DNA from: Petrolisthes cinctipes
Taxonomy: Eukaryota > Arthropoda > Malacostraca > Decapoda > Porcellanidae
Direction of reading: 5' to 3'
Assembly: GCA_033782935.1 (NCBI GenBank)
Contig: JAWQEG010003764.1
Span: forward strand, 1 to 64,000
DNA length: 64,000 nt
Shown here: piece after piece, positions 45,523 through 56,689 of the stretch
Layout: each line of letters starts with the position of its first letter
Position numbering within the stretch: position 1 is the first letter of the stretch
Notes under the pieces: generated by a model
Databases searched by the model: none
What the model was told of the DNA's origin: nothing
The model's input: only the letters and a program-made list of their open reading frames with translations
Made by a program: the position numbers and the translations under genes

Positions 45523-46276
45523 CCCCCAAGCTCTCACCACTCACAGATGAATCAAACCCCAACAGGAAAATGACGTGGAATATAAGATTATGTATGACCT
45601 TTATTAATTAATTACGTGATCAGATAATCCTCTGAATCAGAGTACAATGTTAAACATACAAATGAACTCGTGAAAAAATAATATCCATACAAGAATTTTG
45701 TAGTGATAGCAAAACTTAATAAATAACTACTCAGTGAAATTTCTCTAATAATCACACTTATGAAAAATAACAGAGAATATACAATCTTCACAACAGCAAT
45801 TACAGATAATAACATTTAGTAAATGAATATTCACACAATGAGATTCCCATAACAACGCACTTTGGAACTAGATTAAATTTATCTACTTTTCTTATACGAA
45901 AATTAACGAAATAATGAATATACAGATATAGGAACAGCAGAAAATATGACAAAGTTCTCTCTCAGAGACGAGAAATATTTTGTAATTCAGTACCAATATT
46001 ATATGACTTATTACTCTAAGGTTTACGACCTGAAACTATCTGTCCTTACAAGAAACTTCACTCTCACTACGCAGCGTTACAAGACATCGTTACAGACCGG
46101 CATCATACAAAGGCTAGGCCATTATAAGGTATGCTATCTCCTTCCTTTCACCAAGACCCATTCACAGTGACTAAGTACAATACATAAAGCATCATATGAA
46201 GGCCAGGCCATTATATAAGGTATGCTATCTCCTTCCTTTCACCAAGATGTCCCCGTTGAGAGTAACTAGGTATGTA
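45523..46276. other. AT-rich spacer with a two-copy ~90-bp repeat
   Basis: Mostly featureless AT-rich DNA. 46089-46268 holds two imperfect copies of a segment with GGCCATTATAAGGTATGCTA and TCTCCTTCCTTTCACCAAGA. Confidence 0.6.
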
Positions 46277-46528
46277 CAGTTGGGGAATAATGTATCTGAA
46301 CACTGTTGGCGACTTCTGACAACATCCCCAAAATAAACACATCAATGAGAGAAACGATTTATGAATTGAAGGATAACTTTTATTTCACTGTCTGTGGTTG
46401 GTTGACGTCATCCAATATCAGTTATCTTTATGTAGTCATGAATAAATTTTGTCTATTACTAACGTGTTTATCACTGACATTGTTACCAGAAGCCGTCAAC
46501 GGTGTCCAGATACTTTGTTCCCCAACTG
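46277..46528. mobile_element. TA-flanked MITE with CAGTTGGGGAA ends (252 bp)
   Basis: TA at 46275-46276 and 46529-46530. The left end is CAGTTGGGGAATAATGTATC and the right end inverts to CAGTTGGGGAACAAAGTATC. The TIR extends to about 45 bp with several mismatches. No coding capacity; a small open frame over it is not credible. Confidence 0.8.
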
Positions 46529-46530
46529 TA

Positions 46531-47173
46531 CAATACATACATTTGAAATTATGCCCCTCTAACACTGCCGTTTTCCTCATGATTCAGGTTACCAAATATT
46601 CCCTATTTATTGAACTAACTTTCGTCATTCCAACTACTTCCAAAGTGCGCTACATAGACACCTATATATATTTAATCTATATTTAATACACAACTTAAAT
46701 TACTTACACATCTTAATTAACTTGCCTATGACCTACAGATTACATGTATAATAATTTAAAGGGATAATAAATGGAATGGTGACAATAGCGTCGCTGCTAC
46801 TTGCATCCCAACGCTTACGATAATTACAACTCTTACATATACAGGCCAATTATAACAAGAGTATCCTTTCAGAGTAAGTTTCAGTGAGGCTGGTTATTAC
46901 AATTATTCACCAGGAACACATGGCAAAACAATAAATTAGCAGGTTGATGATGTATAAACCAAATTCATGGATTTATTTGTATAACATTACACACCCACTC
47001 CTACTACTCACTTACTCGAATCGAATACTCCTATATATGCCACTATTGTAGCCTTTAGGGTCCTCACTCACATTGAAATATAAATGCAATAATAAAGACT
47101 GTGTAAATAAAGGAAACAATATTTCAAATAGAATGCACAAACATTATATAAATGCAGATTATTTATAAACACT
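46531..47173. other. AT-rich spacer, nothing recognised
   Basis: No gene, RNA gene or clear repeat seen. Confidence 0.55.
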
Positions 47174-47455
47174 GGCAATTACTGAGTGGTAACACAGTCA
47201 AATGGTCGTTCCTGGCAATTACTGAGTGGTAACACAGTCAAATGGTCGCTCCCAGCAATTACTGAGTGGTAACACAGTCAAATGGTCGTTCCTGGCAATT
47301 ACTGAGTGGTAACACAGTCAAATGGTCGTTCCTGGCAATTACTGAGTGGTAACACAGTCAAATGGTCGTTCCTGGCAATTACAGAGTGGTAACACAGTCA
47401 AATGGTCGTTCCCGGCAATTACTGAGTGGTAACACAGTCAAATGGTCGCTCCTGG
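47174..47455. repeat. Seven tandem 40-bp units
   Basis: Unit GGCAATTACTGAGTGGTAAC followed by ACAGTCAAATGGTCGTTCCT, seven copies with very few differences. The copies abut with no spacers. Confidence 0.95.
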
Positions 47456-47624
47456 TTTCATTTCTCGATTTCAATCTCTCTCCACTAAAGCCGATGTCAA
47501 AATTGTCATCCTCACGAACTGATTGAATACTTGGAGCCTTACATGTTGATAATGCTTACTGTAGTGACCGGACCAGACAGAGAGATAAAGGCAACTCTCG
47601 ACACTGAACCACTGGAGTACACTT

Positions 47625-47672
47625 ATGGCTCATTGGGCTGGTAACGGGTTCGATTCCCCTTAGATACGCCAT
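47625..47672 (+). repeat. tRNA-like box A/box B remnant
   Basis: TGGCTCATTGGG resembles box A and GGGTTCGATTCC box B, but they are separated by only about ten bases, so the anticodon arm is missing. Probably a SINE head fragment. Confidence 0.35.
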
Positions 47673-48359
47673 GGGATTTTTAAGAGATCAATTTCTGATC
47701 ACTACGTTACCATCTTCTCTTAAGTGATGATTAACTGTTGATGTCTATTAATCTCTTAGATTTATATGTTCCTAATTTTCATCATTATTAGACAGAAGAA
47801 CAGGTCATATTATGATATAAACCAACTTGGTGTTAATATATGGGGTAGTAACATTAACAATTTACATGAACCAATGAGAGTGGCTTCTTGACCAGGTTAG
47901 ATAAAGGTTACCATTACTACTTCTACTGTAATAAATATACCATGCACTTACTCTCTGCAACTACTACTGTACTACTGTACTACTAATACAACCATTTGCT
48001 CCCTCATCATCTTTCTGTTTTTTAGTGAGTTAGAACATAGACGGCTTTTCTTCACATCTTATGGGTACCAAGGTCTATTCTAGTGTAACGTCTCTAGGTG
48101 GTTTCTACCTGAGGGTGCACCAAACTCACAAGGTGTTACACTGGGTTTATTAGGTATGTCTGTACAGGTGTGTTGTTGTATTTGGTACACTCTCTCTCTG
48201 GACTCCAAGGAGCCTGGGTTAATTAAGGTAAGTACGGATAGCGAGCACTTGAGTTAGGCTGAGCTGCAGGACAGCTCGACAGGTATGGTGGGTGTGGGTA
48301 GGAGCTACAGCAAGTAGGTATGTGCACTGTGGGAGGCAGGTCGTAGCGGTTGAAAGACA
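47673..48359. other. Spacer, nothing recognised
   Basis: Unique DNA downstream of the lectin gene (which is on the minus strand). No credible reading frame or RNA. One short inverted repeat (GTGTAACG...AAGGTGTTACAC) near 48085-48145. Confidence 0.5.
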
Positions 48360-48550
48360 GCGGTGATCAGTAGCGACGGCCAGGTGAGCAGCAGGCAGGT
48401 AGCGGTGAGCAGCTATTTATAATAGGCCATAGAGAGCAGCAGCAGGCAGGTAGCAGTGAGCAGCTAGTAGGCCGTAGAGAGCAGCAGGCAGGAACTAGAG
48501 AGCAGCAGACTGGAATTGGAGAGCAGTGAGCAGTAGCGGGCAGGAAGCGG
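48360..48550. repeat. AGCAGCAGGCAGGTAGC minisatellite
   Basis: Irregular repeats of GTGAGCAGC, GGCAGGTAGCGG and GAGAGCAGCAGGCAGG, lying just past the 3' end of the lectin gene. Confidence 0.75.
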
Positions 48551-48726
48551 TGTGCCCAGGGGAGCTGCTGGCTGGAGCATTGTTCTGGCCCCTTTTATAC
48601 CGTCTGGCCGCTGGGTGAAGCTGCGCACGCTTGTGTGGCTGGCAGTGACAGGTGAATGCCGAGAAGTGCATGGTGTATGTGCCGTAGCGTGCTCGCTATC
48701 CACTATATATCAAGAGATATTGAACT

Positions 48727-48929
48727 TTATGAGTACCACACTCCTTTCTGACACAGCACCGGGGAGGTAGTGGTGCAAGATGTATCATACATGAGGATAA
48801 GGTTGTCAGAATACTTATGCATAGGGATACAATCATCTGAAGAGCCGTCGGGTTGTCCTGGATACCACTCATCGATATCCACAGGTCGTCCATCCAGCCA
48901 AGCCCGACTCCTCGCCCCGACCCACACAT
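48727..48929 (-). CDS. Lectin gene exon 4: second half of C-type lectin domain and stop
   Basis: Acceptor ATTATGAACAATATAG. It encodes (D)VWVGARSRAWLDG...WYPGQPDGSSDDC...YDTSC...PVLCQKGVWYS and the TAA stop at 48729-48727. It contains the WVGA core strand, a QPD triplet at the position that sets Ca2+/sugar choice, and the conserved closing Cys. Confidence 0.88.
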
Positions 48930-51900
48930 CTATATTGTTCATAATATAAACGGTTCAGTCAGTGAGATGGGAAAGTCAGTTCAGTGGTTGTTTTAAAGGC
49001 CTGGCTTGATGTATTAATCTTTATGTTTTCTCATATAGTCATTCATTACCGGGTTATTTAATGTCAGCCAACTGGAGACCTGCATACCCCTTGATCCAAA
49101 CTGAGAGAGAGAGAGAGAATACCAACTTACCATAGTAACTCAAAGTACCCAAGTACTCCTGCAGACTCTTGAAGTTCCCTGCCACATACATGTCTCCTCC
49201 TTCCCCCTTACAGAAGTTCCTCGCATTGTCAAAGGTCATTGGCGTCGGTTCTATGAAGACGCATCCCTCATTCACCAAGAGAGAGACATTTGCAGGAGAG
49301 GGTTCTGTTGGTATTGTCACAGTCATTTTAATCCAGGGATGGTAAACCCATTCATACTCCAGTACCAATATTTTACTGATGATGGTGTGCTGTTTCGTAC
49401 TGAGAATTTAAATATTATTATATAAGTATTATCCACTTCATTGACATCAGCAAAAACAACAAATCTAAAAGTTATTCTTCATGTAACTCATTGCAATAAT
49501 TTTGTTTACAATATATATTCATCTTCAAAGGTACTTGAGATTTCACGATCTCAACATCTAATTCAGCCACATTGAGGAGTTGACTGAGAAGAAACAAAAA
49601 TAAATTATAACTGTTTTCCACGTTATCTTAAAGTTGCCCTAAAGAATAAAAAAGTATGTTTAAAGTTACACACATGAAGCAAAATTCTCCTTGTGATAAA
49701 GCATATACAAGTACTGTGTGTGTGTGTGTGTGTGTTATAGCGTGGCATCAATAAACAGATTCACTTACATTAACTTTCTTATCTCTTCTTTGGATAAATA
49801 TTTTGGAATGCAAACTTATACAAAGTAAAATATTAAGTAAAATATTATAGTACATACGACTTATACATCCTTACATCTCCAAATAACATGTGTATATATA
49901 GTGTGAAGTAATTTTCCAGGAAGTAGATGGATTTTTACTTAGTAAAACAAAGTAAGGGAGAGAAAATTAAAGAAAAATAAAATGTGAGTACAGAGAATAA
50001 AGGAGGCGTGAAAGAAATAGTAGCAAAGAAATAGAAGAGAAGATGTGAGAGACTGAATAGTAAAGTAGTGGAGAAAGAAACAAGATTATGAAGGTATAAG
50101 AAAGGAGAAGTGAAAGTATTAGGAGAGATAAAGTGACTTACCTTTGAGTGTGACTATTTCACCAGTCTGACATTGTAAACTTTGGCAGCTTTCATTATCC
50201 ACAAATATGTCACCGTCTTCATACTCAATTCCCCCATAGTTACATTCTATAATAAAGAAAAAAGGATACATATGTATTACATTCTATATTTTGGTTTGCA
50301 GTAGATAATATATGTTATAAATTATTAGAAATATTTATTATAATTAGTGAAAGCCCTCGTTGTATAAGTGTATAAATAGACTTGAAAAATTGCTTGTTTT
50401 TTGCCAATCTAAAGCTAGAAATTGATATATACCAGACTAGGTGATGTAATAGTAATTTCCCGGTGAAAATATGATTGATAAACACAAGCATTATTTTATA
50501 ATAATGCATGATATCGTACCAGAGAATTTTTAATTGTTATAATCACAATACTTTAATCAGTATCACTTTTTTAACTGTTGTGTGGATTGCCAGCACACGG
50601 GGATGCATTATCCCTTTGCATGCAGCAGTTTAAACTCTCTCCCCTTTTATGGTCCTTTCAGGACTGGTCTCATGGAAGGTGCGGCCCCACTTGTAGCTCT
50701 TGTGGTAACGTAGACTTGGGCCCACAGCACTGGCTGTGGGAACAAACACCTTCCCACCCAATATCCCTGGTGGGCGGAGGTCCCCAGACTCCCTGGTCCA
50801 ATAAGCTCTGGTCCCATCTCCCTGGGATTGGCTTCTGTAGCCAAGGCATATAGGGCCAGCCCCTCCTATATTTATTTATTTATTTATTTATTTTTATTTT
50901 ATTTTTTTCACTGCGACCAGAGAGTGGGGAAAGTAATTCTGTTCCGGGAGAACATCAACAACATTAATTTGTTTCTAGTATATTTCCACACGTCAATTAT
51001 ATGAAGAATATTTACCCCATGTCAAGAAAGGTAAATCCATGGTTCAGTTTTAATGTAAAGTGGTCCAATAATAATAAAACAACAACAACAATTGCAAACA
51101 ATAACAGTGAAAAAAACAAATATCTCGTGAATGCTGATTAAAAGGTTAAAGGTCTGCCAATGAGTGACAGTCAATGGGACAGAGTGTAGCAACACACTAG
51201 ACTGTATGAAACACAACTATAACACACATCACAAGGATGATGAGTGGCCCACAGACCTCTCCACCCACGTGACACCCGAGTCAGCTTCGGCTATGGCTGC
51301 TTAAACAGGAAGACCTCAGACAGCCGACTCAAACCCTCCACCCTCTCCTCACAGGGGTGGTAACTTCTGGCATCAGTGAAAGATTTTTACCGTGTCCCGA
51401 GCAAGGACCGAACGCTGGACTACAGAAACTGCAACCGCAGACTCTACCACTGTGCTAGCCAGAAGCAAGTTCTCAATTGTTAACAATAAAAGTCCATGTT
51501 TGTTGTTAGTATCTTGTGGTATCTGTATTGTTCAGTGAGCTTCAACACTGGTTCAGGACTGGTTAGTATGAACTTCTATTGTTAACAATAGAAGTCCATG
51601 ATTGTTGTTAGTATCTTGTGGTATCTGTATTGTTCAGTGAGCTTCAACACTGGTTCAGAACTGGTTAGTATGAACTTCTATTATTAACAATAAAAGTCCA
51701 TGTTTGTTGTTAGTATCTTGTGGTATCTGTATTGTTCAGTGAGCTTCAACACTGGTTCGGGACTGGTTAGTATGAAGGTGTATATTGCACACAAACAGAG
51801 TCTCATCATTTTTCAAGGGGTGGGATACTCGAGAGCCAGGGGTGGAAAACTGAAATCAGAATACAGAAGGAGAGACAGAAGTACCCAGTAAAATGGGTCA

Positions 51901-53221
51901 CCGTCACATTCACTCCTTCATTCAAACCCATGAAAATACTTAGCTTCCCCTTAACACAAGCCACTTCAGTAATCTTTGATGACATGGAGTCATTCCTTGC
52001 ACTGTCAAGTTAAAAACAGGGTTGTCAGCCCTAGCATACACTCTTCCATGTGAATCTCTTCCACTCTTGCCTATCATGTATAGTTTCTATTGCTTTATTC
52101 ATACTTATTCAATGCTTTGTTATACAGTTAATTATAATATCCAACCATCATCTAGTTGGTCTTCCCATTGGTTCCTGTGCCATAAAATCACTCTCATATC
52201 CTTTTTTACCTCTTATATTATTCATTCTTTCGCATCCCATACCATCTCATCACACCTTTTCCACATTCTGACCCAGTAATTTCCTAACACCACACCTTTC
52301 GTAGAATATAGTATTTATCATCCAGACATTGCTTTAGAATATACAGATACTTCTCAGTATATCCATCGCAACTGCTCTTACTCTTGATTTTTTTTATCTA
52401 TGCCACTTCGAAGTTTCACAATCGTATTTCAGTGTGGGTATTAAAACTTCCTCATGTAGTCCTCTTTATGGAAACTCTGCAGAATGAAGTGATTTGGTTG
52501 CTGTTGAAATTGATGAAAGTAGGTGATACGGTATTAATGGCAACAATGAAAAAGATCTAGAAATATTAGTGGTGAGTTTTGCAGAGGTATGTGAACGACT
52601 CTGTTTGAAGGTGAATGTGTGTAATAACAAAGTGATGATAGTGGAGAGGGAGGATTCGTCAGAGTACAGAGTGCAAGTGGATGGTGAGATTCTCGAGGTG
52701 GTTGAAGAGTTTAAGTACCTTGGAGTAATTATTAGACATGAGAGAAAAGTGTGGGAAAGAAGTTGAAAACAGAGTAACCCAAGGGAGAAAGTCATTGTAC
52801 TATCATGGATATCAAATGTGTCAAGAAATTTCCTGCCTTCACTCTGATACTCACTGGGGATGACGAGGTGCCAGGTCCAGCACTCCTCAACGGGGCCACT
52901 TGCAGAGTCATCATGCCCGGCCACCACAATGACATCATAGAATCTGCAGGTGCCGGTGTCTGTGCAGCAGAAGAGCTGATGTGTCTCCTGGTTTAGACTC
53001 CCAATCGCAGCACTTCTGAGTGCATTTACAGCCGCCACCTCAAGGACTTCGTTGGATTGCAGTGTTGTCTGAGATACCTTAACTTTGTACCAAGTCAAAG
53101 CTGTTGCATCTGACACTTGTACAAGCATTAGCAGCACGTGATACAGTAGAAGTCCCCACACCACCACCAGAAGGCGAGGCAATAGAATATCACCACCAAC
53201 AGCAGCACCAGGAGCACGCAT
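48727..53221 (-). CDS. Secreted multidomain C-type lectin (four exons, complete)
   Basis: Spliced as 53221-52855, 50246-50142, 49304-49131 and 48929-48727 on the minus strand, giving 282 residues. All three introns are GT-AG (donors GTGAGT, GTAAGT, GTAAGT) and phase 1. Order: signal peptide with a long hydrophobic stretch (LLVVVWGLLLYHVLLMLV) to about residue 38; a PAN/Apple-like segment with ...FCCTDTGTCRFYDVIVVAG...ECW; a VWC-like Cys module in exon 2 (CNYGG...YEDGD...SCQSLQC); and a C-type lectin domain in exons 3 and 4. The lectin domain shows the expected FC, VWVGA, QPD and terminal LCQ elements. Such proteins are secreted glycan-binding factors in arthropods, often linked to immunity; this particular role is inference. 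The exon 3 acceptor was chosen by phase and has a weak pyrimidine tract. Confidence 0.82.
49131..49304 (-). CDS. Lectin gene exon 3: first half of C-type lectin domain
   Basis: 174 bp encoding EPSPANVSLLVNEGCVFIEP...ARNFCKGEGGDMYVAG...LQEYLGTLSYYG. This matches the start of a C-type lectin fold (Cys, amphipathic helix, FC..EGGD). Donor GTAAGT at 49130-49125. The frame stays open further upstream to about 49408, but only the acceptor at 49305-49306 keeps phase with exon 2. Confidence 0.78.
49305..50141. other. Lectin gene intron 2
   Basis: 837 bp, AT-rich, with a (GT)n run near 49717-49733 and an A/G-rich stretch at 49950-50130. No exon-like sequence seen apart from the upstream extension of exon 3. 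Confidence 0.7.
50142..50246 (-). CDS. Lectin gene exon 2: VWC-like module
   Basis: 105 bp, phase 1 to phase 1, preceded by TTTATTATAG and followed by GTAAGT. It encodes a 35-residue piece with Cys spacing C-N-Y-G-G...Y-E-D-G-D...S-C-x3-L-x-C, typical of a von Willebrand factor C-type module. The frame is unique: the other two contain stops. Confidence 0.85.
50574..50935. repeat. Dispersed repeat D, copy a (in lectin intron 1)
   Basis: About 360 bp shared with 58402-58745: GTGTGGATTGCCAGCACACG, CTTTGCATGCAGCAGT, TTCAGGACTGGTCTCATG, CTTGTAGCTCTTGTGGTAA, GACTTGGGCCCACAGCA, then CATATAGGGCCAGCCCCTCC and a TTTA-rich tail followed by CGACCAGAG. No coding capacity or TIR was found. A nonautonomous retroposon is possible. 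Confidence 0.8.
50936..51239. other. Lectin intron 1 spacer
   Basis: AT-rich unique DNA with a short (AAC)n. No gene seen. Confidence 0.5.
51240..51470 (-). repeat. tRNA-derived SINE-like element
   Basis: On the minus strand a tRNA-like head (GGCTAGCACAGTGGTAGAGT as box A, CGTTCGGTCC as box B) spans about 51391-51470. It is followed by a non-tRNA body containing CACTGATGCCAGAAGTTACC and GTCTGAGGTCTTCCTGTTTA. Nothing protein-coding. Confidence 0.6.
51479..51776. repeat. Three tandem 102-bp units
   Basis: Unit starts GTTAACAATAAAAGTCCATG and contains TTAGTATCTTGTGGTATCTG and TTCAGTGAGCTTCAACACTG. Copies start at 51479, 51581 and 51683 with few differences. Within lectin intron 1. Confidence 0.92.
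51777..52496. other. Lectin intron 1 spacer
   Basis: T/A-rich unique DNA; no exon, RNA or repeat recognised. Confidence 0.5.
52497..52815 (+). pseudogene. Reverse transcriptase fragment (non-LTR), in lectin intron 1
   Basis: On the plus strand, opposite to the lectin gene, it begins with a remnant of the RT catalytic region (GDTVLMA) and continues through LCLKVNVCNNKVMIVERED, VDGEILEVVEEFKYLG and VIIRHE, typical of the RT thumb of non-LTR elements. Stops before 52569 and after 52766 and a lack of other domains show a dead fragment. Confidence 0.75.
52855..53221 (-). CDS. Lectin gene exon 1: signal peptide and PAN/Apple-like segment
   Basis: Starts at ATG 53221-53219 (MRAPGAAVGGDILLP) and ends one base into a codon before donor GTGAGTATC. 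It holds the signal peptide and a segment with four Cys (CCTDTGTC...ECW) resembling the N-terminal PAN-like region seen in crustacean lectin-type proteins. The fold assignment rests on pattern only. Confidence 0.82.
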
Positions 53222-53836
53222 GACTATCCAGCCGGGAGTCAGACTCGAGAATGTCGAATGTCGTGTTGTGGCGATGAAGGGATAATTATCACGACTTGTA
53301 GTTCATGGCTCAACCGCTTGGCAGCGCTAGTGAGGATCATTGTTTTAGAATTAAAAGTGGGGACAAGTTGAATATTCATATGTAGGACCTATGTTTTAAT
53401 TTATTATATAATTTGGATTATATATTTCTCATTTATTTTCTTTATAATATGTTATGTATATCTATACTTTTTCAAACATAATATAACTGCATATTGCTAT
53501 GTTTATCTCCGGCAGCATACTGTGTCGTCTGTACGCTAAGATAAAATATATTTATCTTGCTGCATGCTAGCTTTCTTGTCATGTCGAGCCCATTCGTCAT
53601 AGAATTATTTCTCCATTTTACTCATTCAGTTATTTTATACTCTATTTGGTTATGGCGCTAAGCATGTCGGCATAAACATTTTACCACAGTGTTTTATTTA
53701 TTGATGGTTATTTCCCAATGTAATGATATTTCTGGCAGAATAAGGCCATTACACCGGAATATAAATAATACGCCATAGCCTCAGCAACAACAACAAATCC
53801 TTTCATCACTGTGTACTCTCTGTATCGGAAGCACGT
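53222..53836. other. Divergent intergenic region between lectin gene and SAP/YqaJ-type remnant
   Basis: Contains the presumed promoter of the lectin gene (leftward) and possibly that of the rightward gene. I see no strong TATA box or initiator I would defend. Mostly AT-rich. Confidence 0.45.
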
Positions 53837-53854
53837 GTGTGGAACTGGGATACA

Positions 53855-54073
53855 ATGGAATTCAACTCGGCAGCAATACCTTGTGAAAAATGGACAGTAT
53901 CTCAGCTTAAAGAGTACTTGAGACAGAGATCAGTGCCTCATTCTGGGCATGTTAAAAGTAAATTAATAAAACTAGTGAATAACTCACTAGAAAATCCCAA
54001 GTTAGTGGAACAACTAGAGCCCACGGATGGAGACAGTGTTGGGGTATTAATTAAGACGGACTGTAATGATTAA
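53855..54073 (+). pseudogene. SAP-domain-like N-terminal part of a YqaJ-type gene remnant
   Basis: Starts at ATG 53855 (MEFNSAAIPCEKWTVSQLKEYL). It contains a SAP-like helix-turn-helix motif, WTVSQLKEYLRQRSVPHSGH followed by VKSKLIKLVNN, a DNA-binding module of about 35 residues. The frame stops at 54071-54073, but the next part of the protein continues in another frame from 54066, so a frameshift separates the two. Confidence 0.55.
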
Positions 54074-54412
54074 AGGAAAACATGTCACATTTCCAGACCC
54101 TAATTTACTACAAAAGTGGAATAATGATCTAACCAGAATACCACATATAACTTCAGCTTATTGTCTGATATACCTCATGGGCAAGAAAGGATGTTCCACT
54201 AAACGGATGGAAAACTTGGAAAAGGAGAGAGGATATCAAATGTACAATGATAACCATATTTCTAATGTACAAATAAAGCTACTTCCTAGTGATATGAATT
54301 ACATCAGAGCCAAATGTACAAGACAGACTACACAGAAGGAGTCTCCCTACTGTGTTTGGCTTCTTGCTACAAACAGTGGAAATATTGAAGTCAGCAGATG
54401 TCAGTGTATAGG
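54066..54412 (+). pseudogene. SWIM-region part of YqaJ-type gene remnant, with splice donor
   Basis: An open frame starting MIKGKHVTFPDP and including KERGYQMYNDNHISNVQI, NYIRAKCTRQT, SPYCVWLLATNSGNIEVSRC and CQCIG, resembling the region just before and at the start of a SWIM zinc finger (C-x-C) in SWIM-YqaJ proteins. The closing C-x-H of the finger is not present. A consensus donor GTAAGT starts at 54413 with phase 2. Confidence 0.55.
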
Positions 54413-55112
<700 letters not shown>

Positions 55113-55611
55113 TCCACGGCCAACTGTTCCTCATCCTGAATCGAAGGACGAGTCATGTGTGTTGGCACCCACATACGAACACGAGGAAATGGACAACGAT
55201 TTCTCGGCTTTGCTGATGGATACGAATGCTGTAGAGTTGCAGCAAGTGTATCATCCATCTCCAGCAACAGAATTCACTCTCCCAGAGCTGGCACAACAGT
55301 TTAAGGACCCTGTGATTGTGTATGAAAATTGGAGGCTTCTGATTCCTCCTGACAATGCCACGAAACAAGCTCCTTCCATATAGGTGGTGTTTCGTGGCAA
55401 TATTTGAAGGACTCATTTACCTCCAATTTTCTGACTACATTACAGGGTCCCTTAAGAGAGCTGAGTATAATTCTTTTATACCAGAATTGATTGACTACTT
55501 CACTGACGCCCGAAGTGAAAAAATAAGGAACAGTACCAAAGATCAGTTAATTAATATGTTCATTGTGGTGGAAACAAAGAATTGGAGCATTGGCATCAAC
55601 AACTCCATATT

Positions 55612-55612
<1 letters not shown>
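55113..55612 (+). pseudogene. Second exon of YqaJ-type gene remnant, split by a hairpin MITE
   Basis: Begins in the phase expected from the donor at 54413 and reads PRPTVPHPESKDESC...SPATEFTLPELAQQF. At TTAA (55301-55304) a 147-bp palindrome interrupts it. After 55452 the reading continues as KRAEYNSFIPELIDYF...RSEKIRNSTKDQ, a pattern seen just upstream of YqaJ nuclease domains (helix, then a TKDQ/TRGQ block). The insertion plus duplicated TTAA adds 151 bp, which shifts the frame. The sequence then degenerates into (CT)n at 55616, so the nuclease core itself is absent. Confidence 0.5.
55305..55451. mobile_element. TTAA-flanked hairpin MITE (family B), copy a
   Basis: TTAA at 55301-55304 and 55452-55455. 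It starts GGACCCTGTGATTGTGTATG and ends CTGACTACATTACAGGGTCC. The outer arms pair over about 32 bp (AAAATTGGAGG/CCTCCAATTTT) and an inner stem pairs TGCCACGAAAC with GTTTCGTGGCA. No coding capacity of its own. Confidence 0.85.
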
Positions 55613-55615
<3 letters not shown>

Positions 55616-55662
<47 letters not shown>

Positions 55663-55738
55663 TAATCGTATGACAATTATGTTGTGAATATAATCATGGA
55701 TCATTCCAAATTTACTGGAAACGAAGCGACTGAGTATT

Positions 55739-55794
<56 letters not shown>

Positions 55795-55875
55795 TGTGTG
55801 TGTTTCTATCTGTCTAGGTTTATCTGTACATACATGCTTACATACATACATACATTCATTCTTCCACTCACCTTT
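55616..55875. repeat. (CT)n, (GA)n and (GT)n microsatellites
   Basis: (CT)n at 55614-55657 and (GA)n at 55740-55792 running into (GT)n to about 55803, with about 80 bp of unique DNA between. Confidence 0.9.
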
Positions 55876-56240
55876 TCATTCACTCCTTCATTCATGCTCA
55901 CACCTCTACATTCACCCCTTCATTCATCCTAACACCTCTACATTCACCCCTTCATTCATGCTCACACCTCTTCATTCACCCCTTCATTCATCCTCACACC
56001 CCTTCATTCATCCTCACACCTCTTCATTCACCCCTTCATTCATCCTCACACCTCTTCATTCACCCCTTCATTCATGCTTACACCTCTACATTCACCCCTT
56101 CATTCATCCTCACACCTCTACATTCACTCCTTCATTTACCCTCACACCTCTACATTTACTCCTTCATTCATGCTCACACCTCTACATTCACCCCTTCATT
56201 CATCCTCACACCCCTTCATTCACCACATACATTCATCATC
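55876..56240. repeat. ~31-bp TTCATTCATCCTCACACC minisatellite
   Basis: About eleven units of CACCCCTTCATTCATCCTCA plus CACCTCTACATT, with variable CATGCT/CATCCT. The His/Ser/Thr-rich frame over it is an artefact. Confidence 0.9.
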
Positions 56241-56356
56241 CTGGCACTGACCACCGCATTCATCATATCTCTTTCACCGTGTTTACATCAAGCGGATTTT
56301 TATAATATTATGCCATTCAGATATTTCCGTCTATTAAGAATGTGAGGAACAGGAGT

Positions 56357-56433
<77 letters not shown>

Positions 56434-56514
56434 TCCAAGGAAGAGGGGGAAAAAGATAAGGAGATGAGAAGACAGAAAGAGAGAGAAAAGGATTAAGGGA
56501 GGGATATAACGTAA

Positions 56515-56558
<44 letters not shown>

Positions 56559-56689
56559 TAATTAATTGAAAGATAAATTGAAAGATAGATACATAGATAG
56601 ATAAAATGAAAAATAGATAGATAAATTGAAAGATAGATAGATAAAATAAAAGATAGATAGATTGAAAGATAGATAGATAGATAGATAAA
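56241..56689. repeat. (GA)n, (CA)n and (GATA)n tracts
   Basis: (GA)n at 56361-56433, (CA)n at 56520-56556 and degenerate GATAGATA/AAATTGAAAGATA units from 56568 to 56689. No gene seen. Confidence 0.9.

Noticed and set aside
47174..47455. Seven 40-bp direct repeats as a CRISPR array
   Set aside because: The repeats abut with no unique spacers and the sequence is eukaryotic; it is an ordinary minisatellite.
49305..49408. Longer exon 3 of the lectin gene starting after TTTAAATTCTCAG
   Set aside because: That acceptor has a better pyrimidine tract but puts exon 3 out of phase with exon 2, while the acceptor at 49305-49306 keeps the frame. It remains the main uncertainty of the model.
52466..52854. 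Continuation of lectin exon 1 as one 251-codon unspliced frame
   Set aside because: After the GTGAGT donor the frame loses protein-like character (Ser/Thr/Leu-rich AT-derived sequence) and overlaps an antisense RT fragment.
55796..56305. 169-codon His/Ser/Thr-rich frame
   Set aside because: Product of the TTCATTCATCCTCACACC minisatellite.
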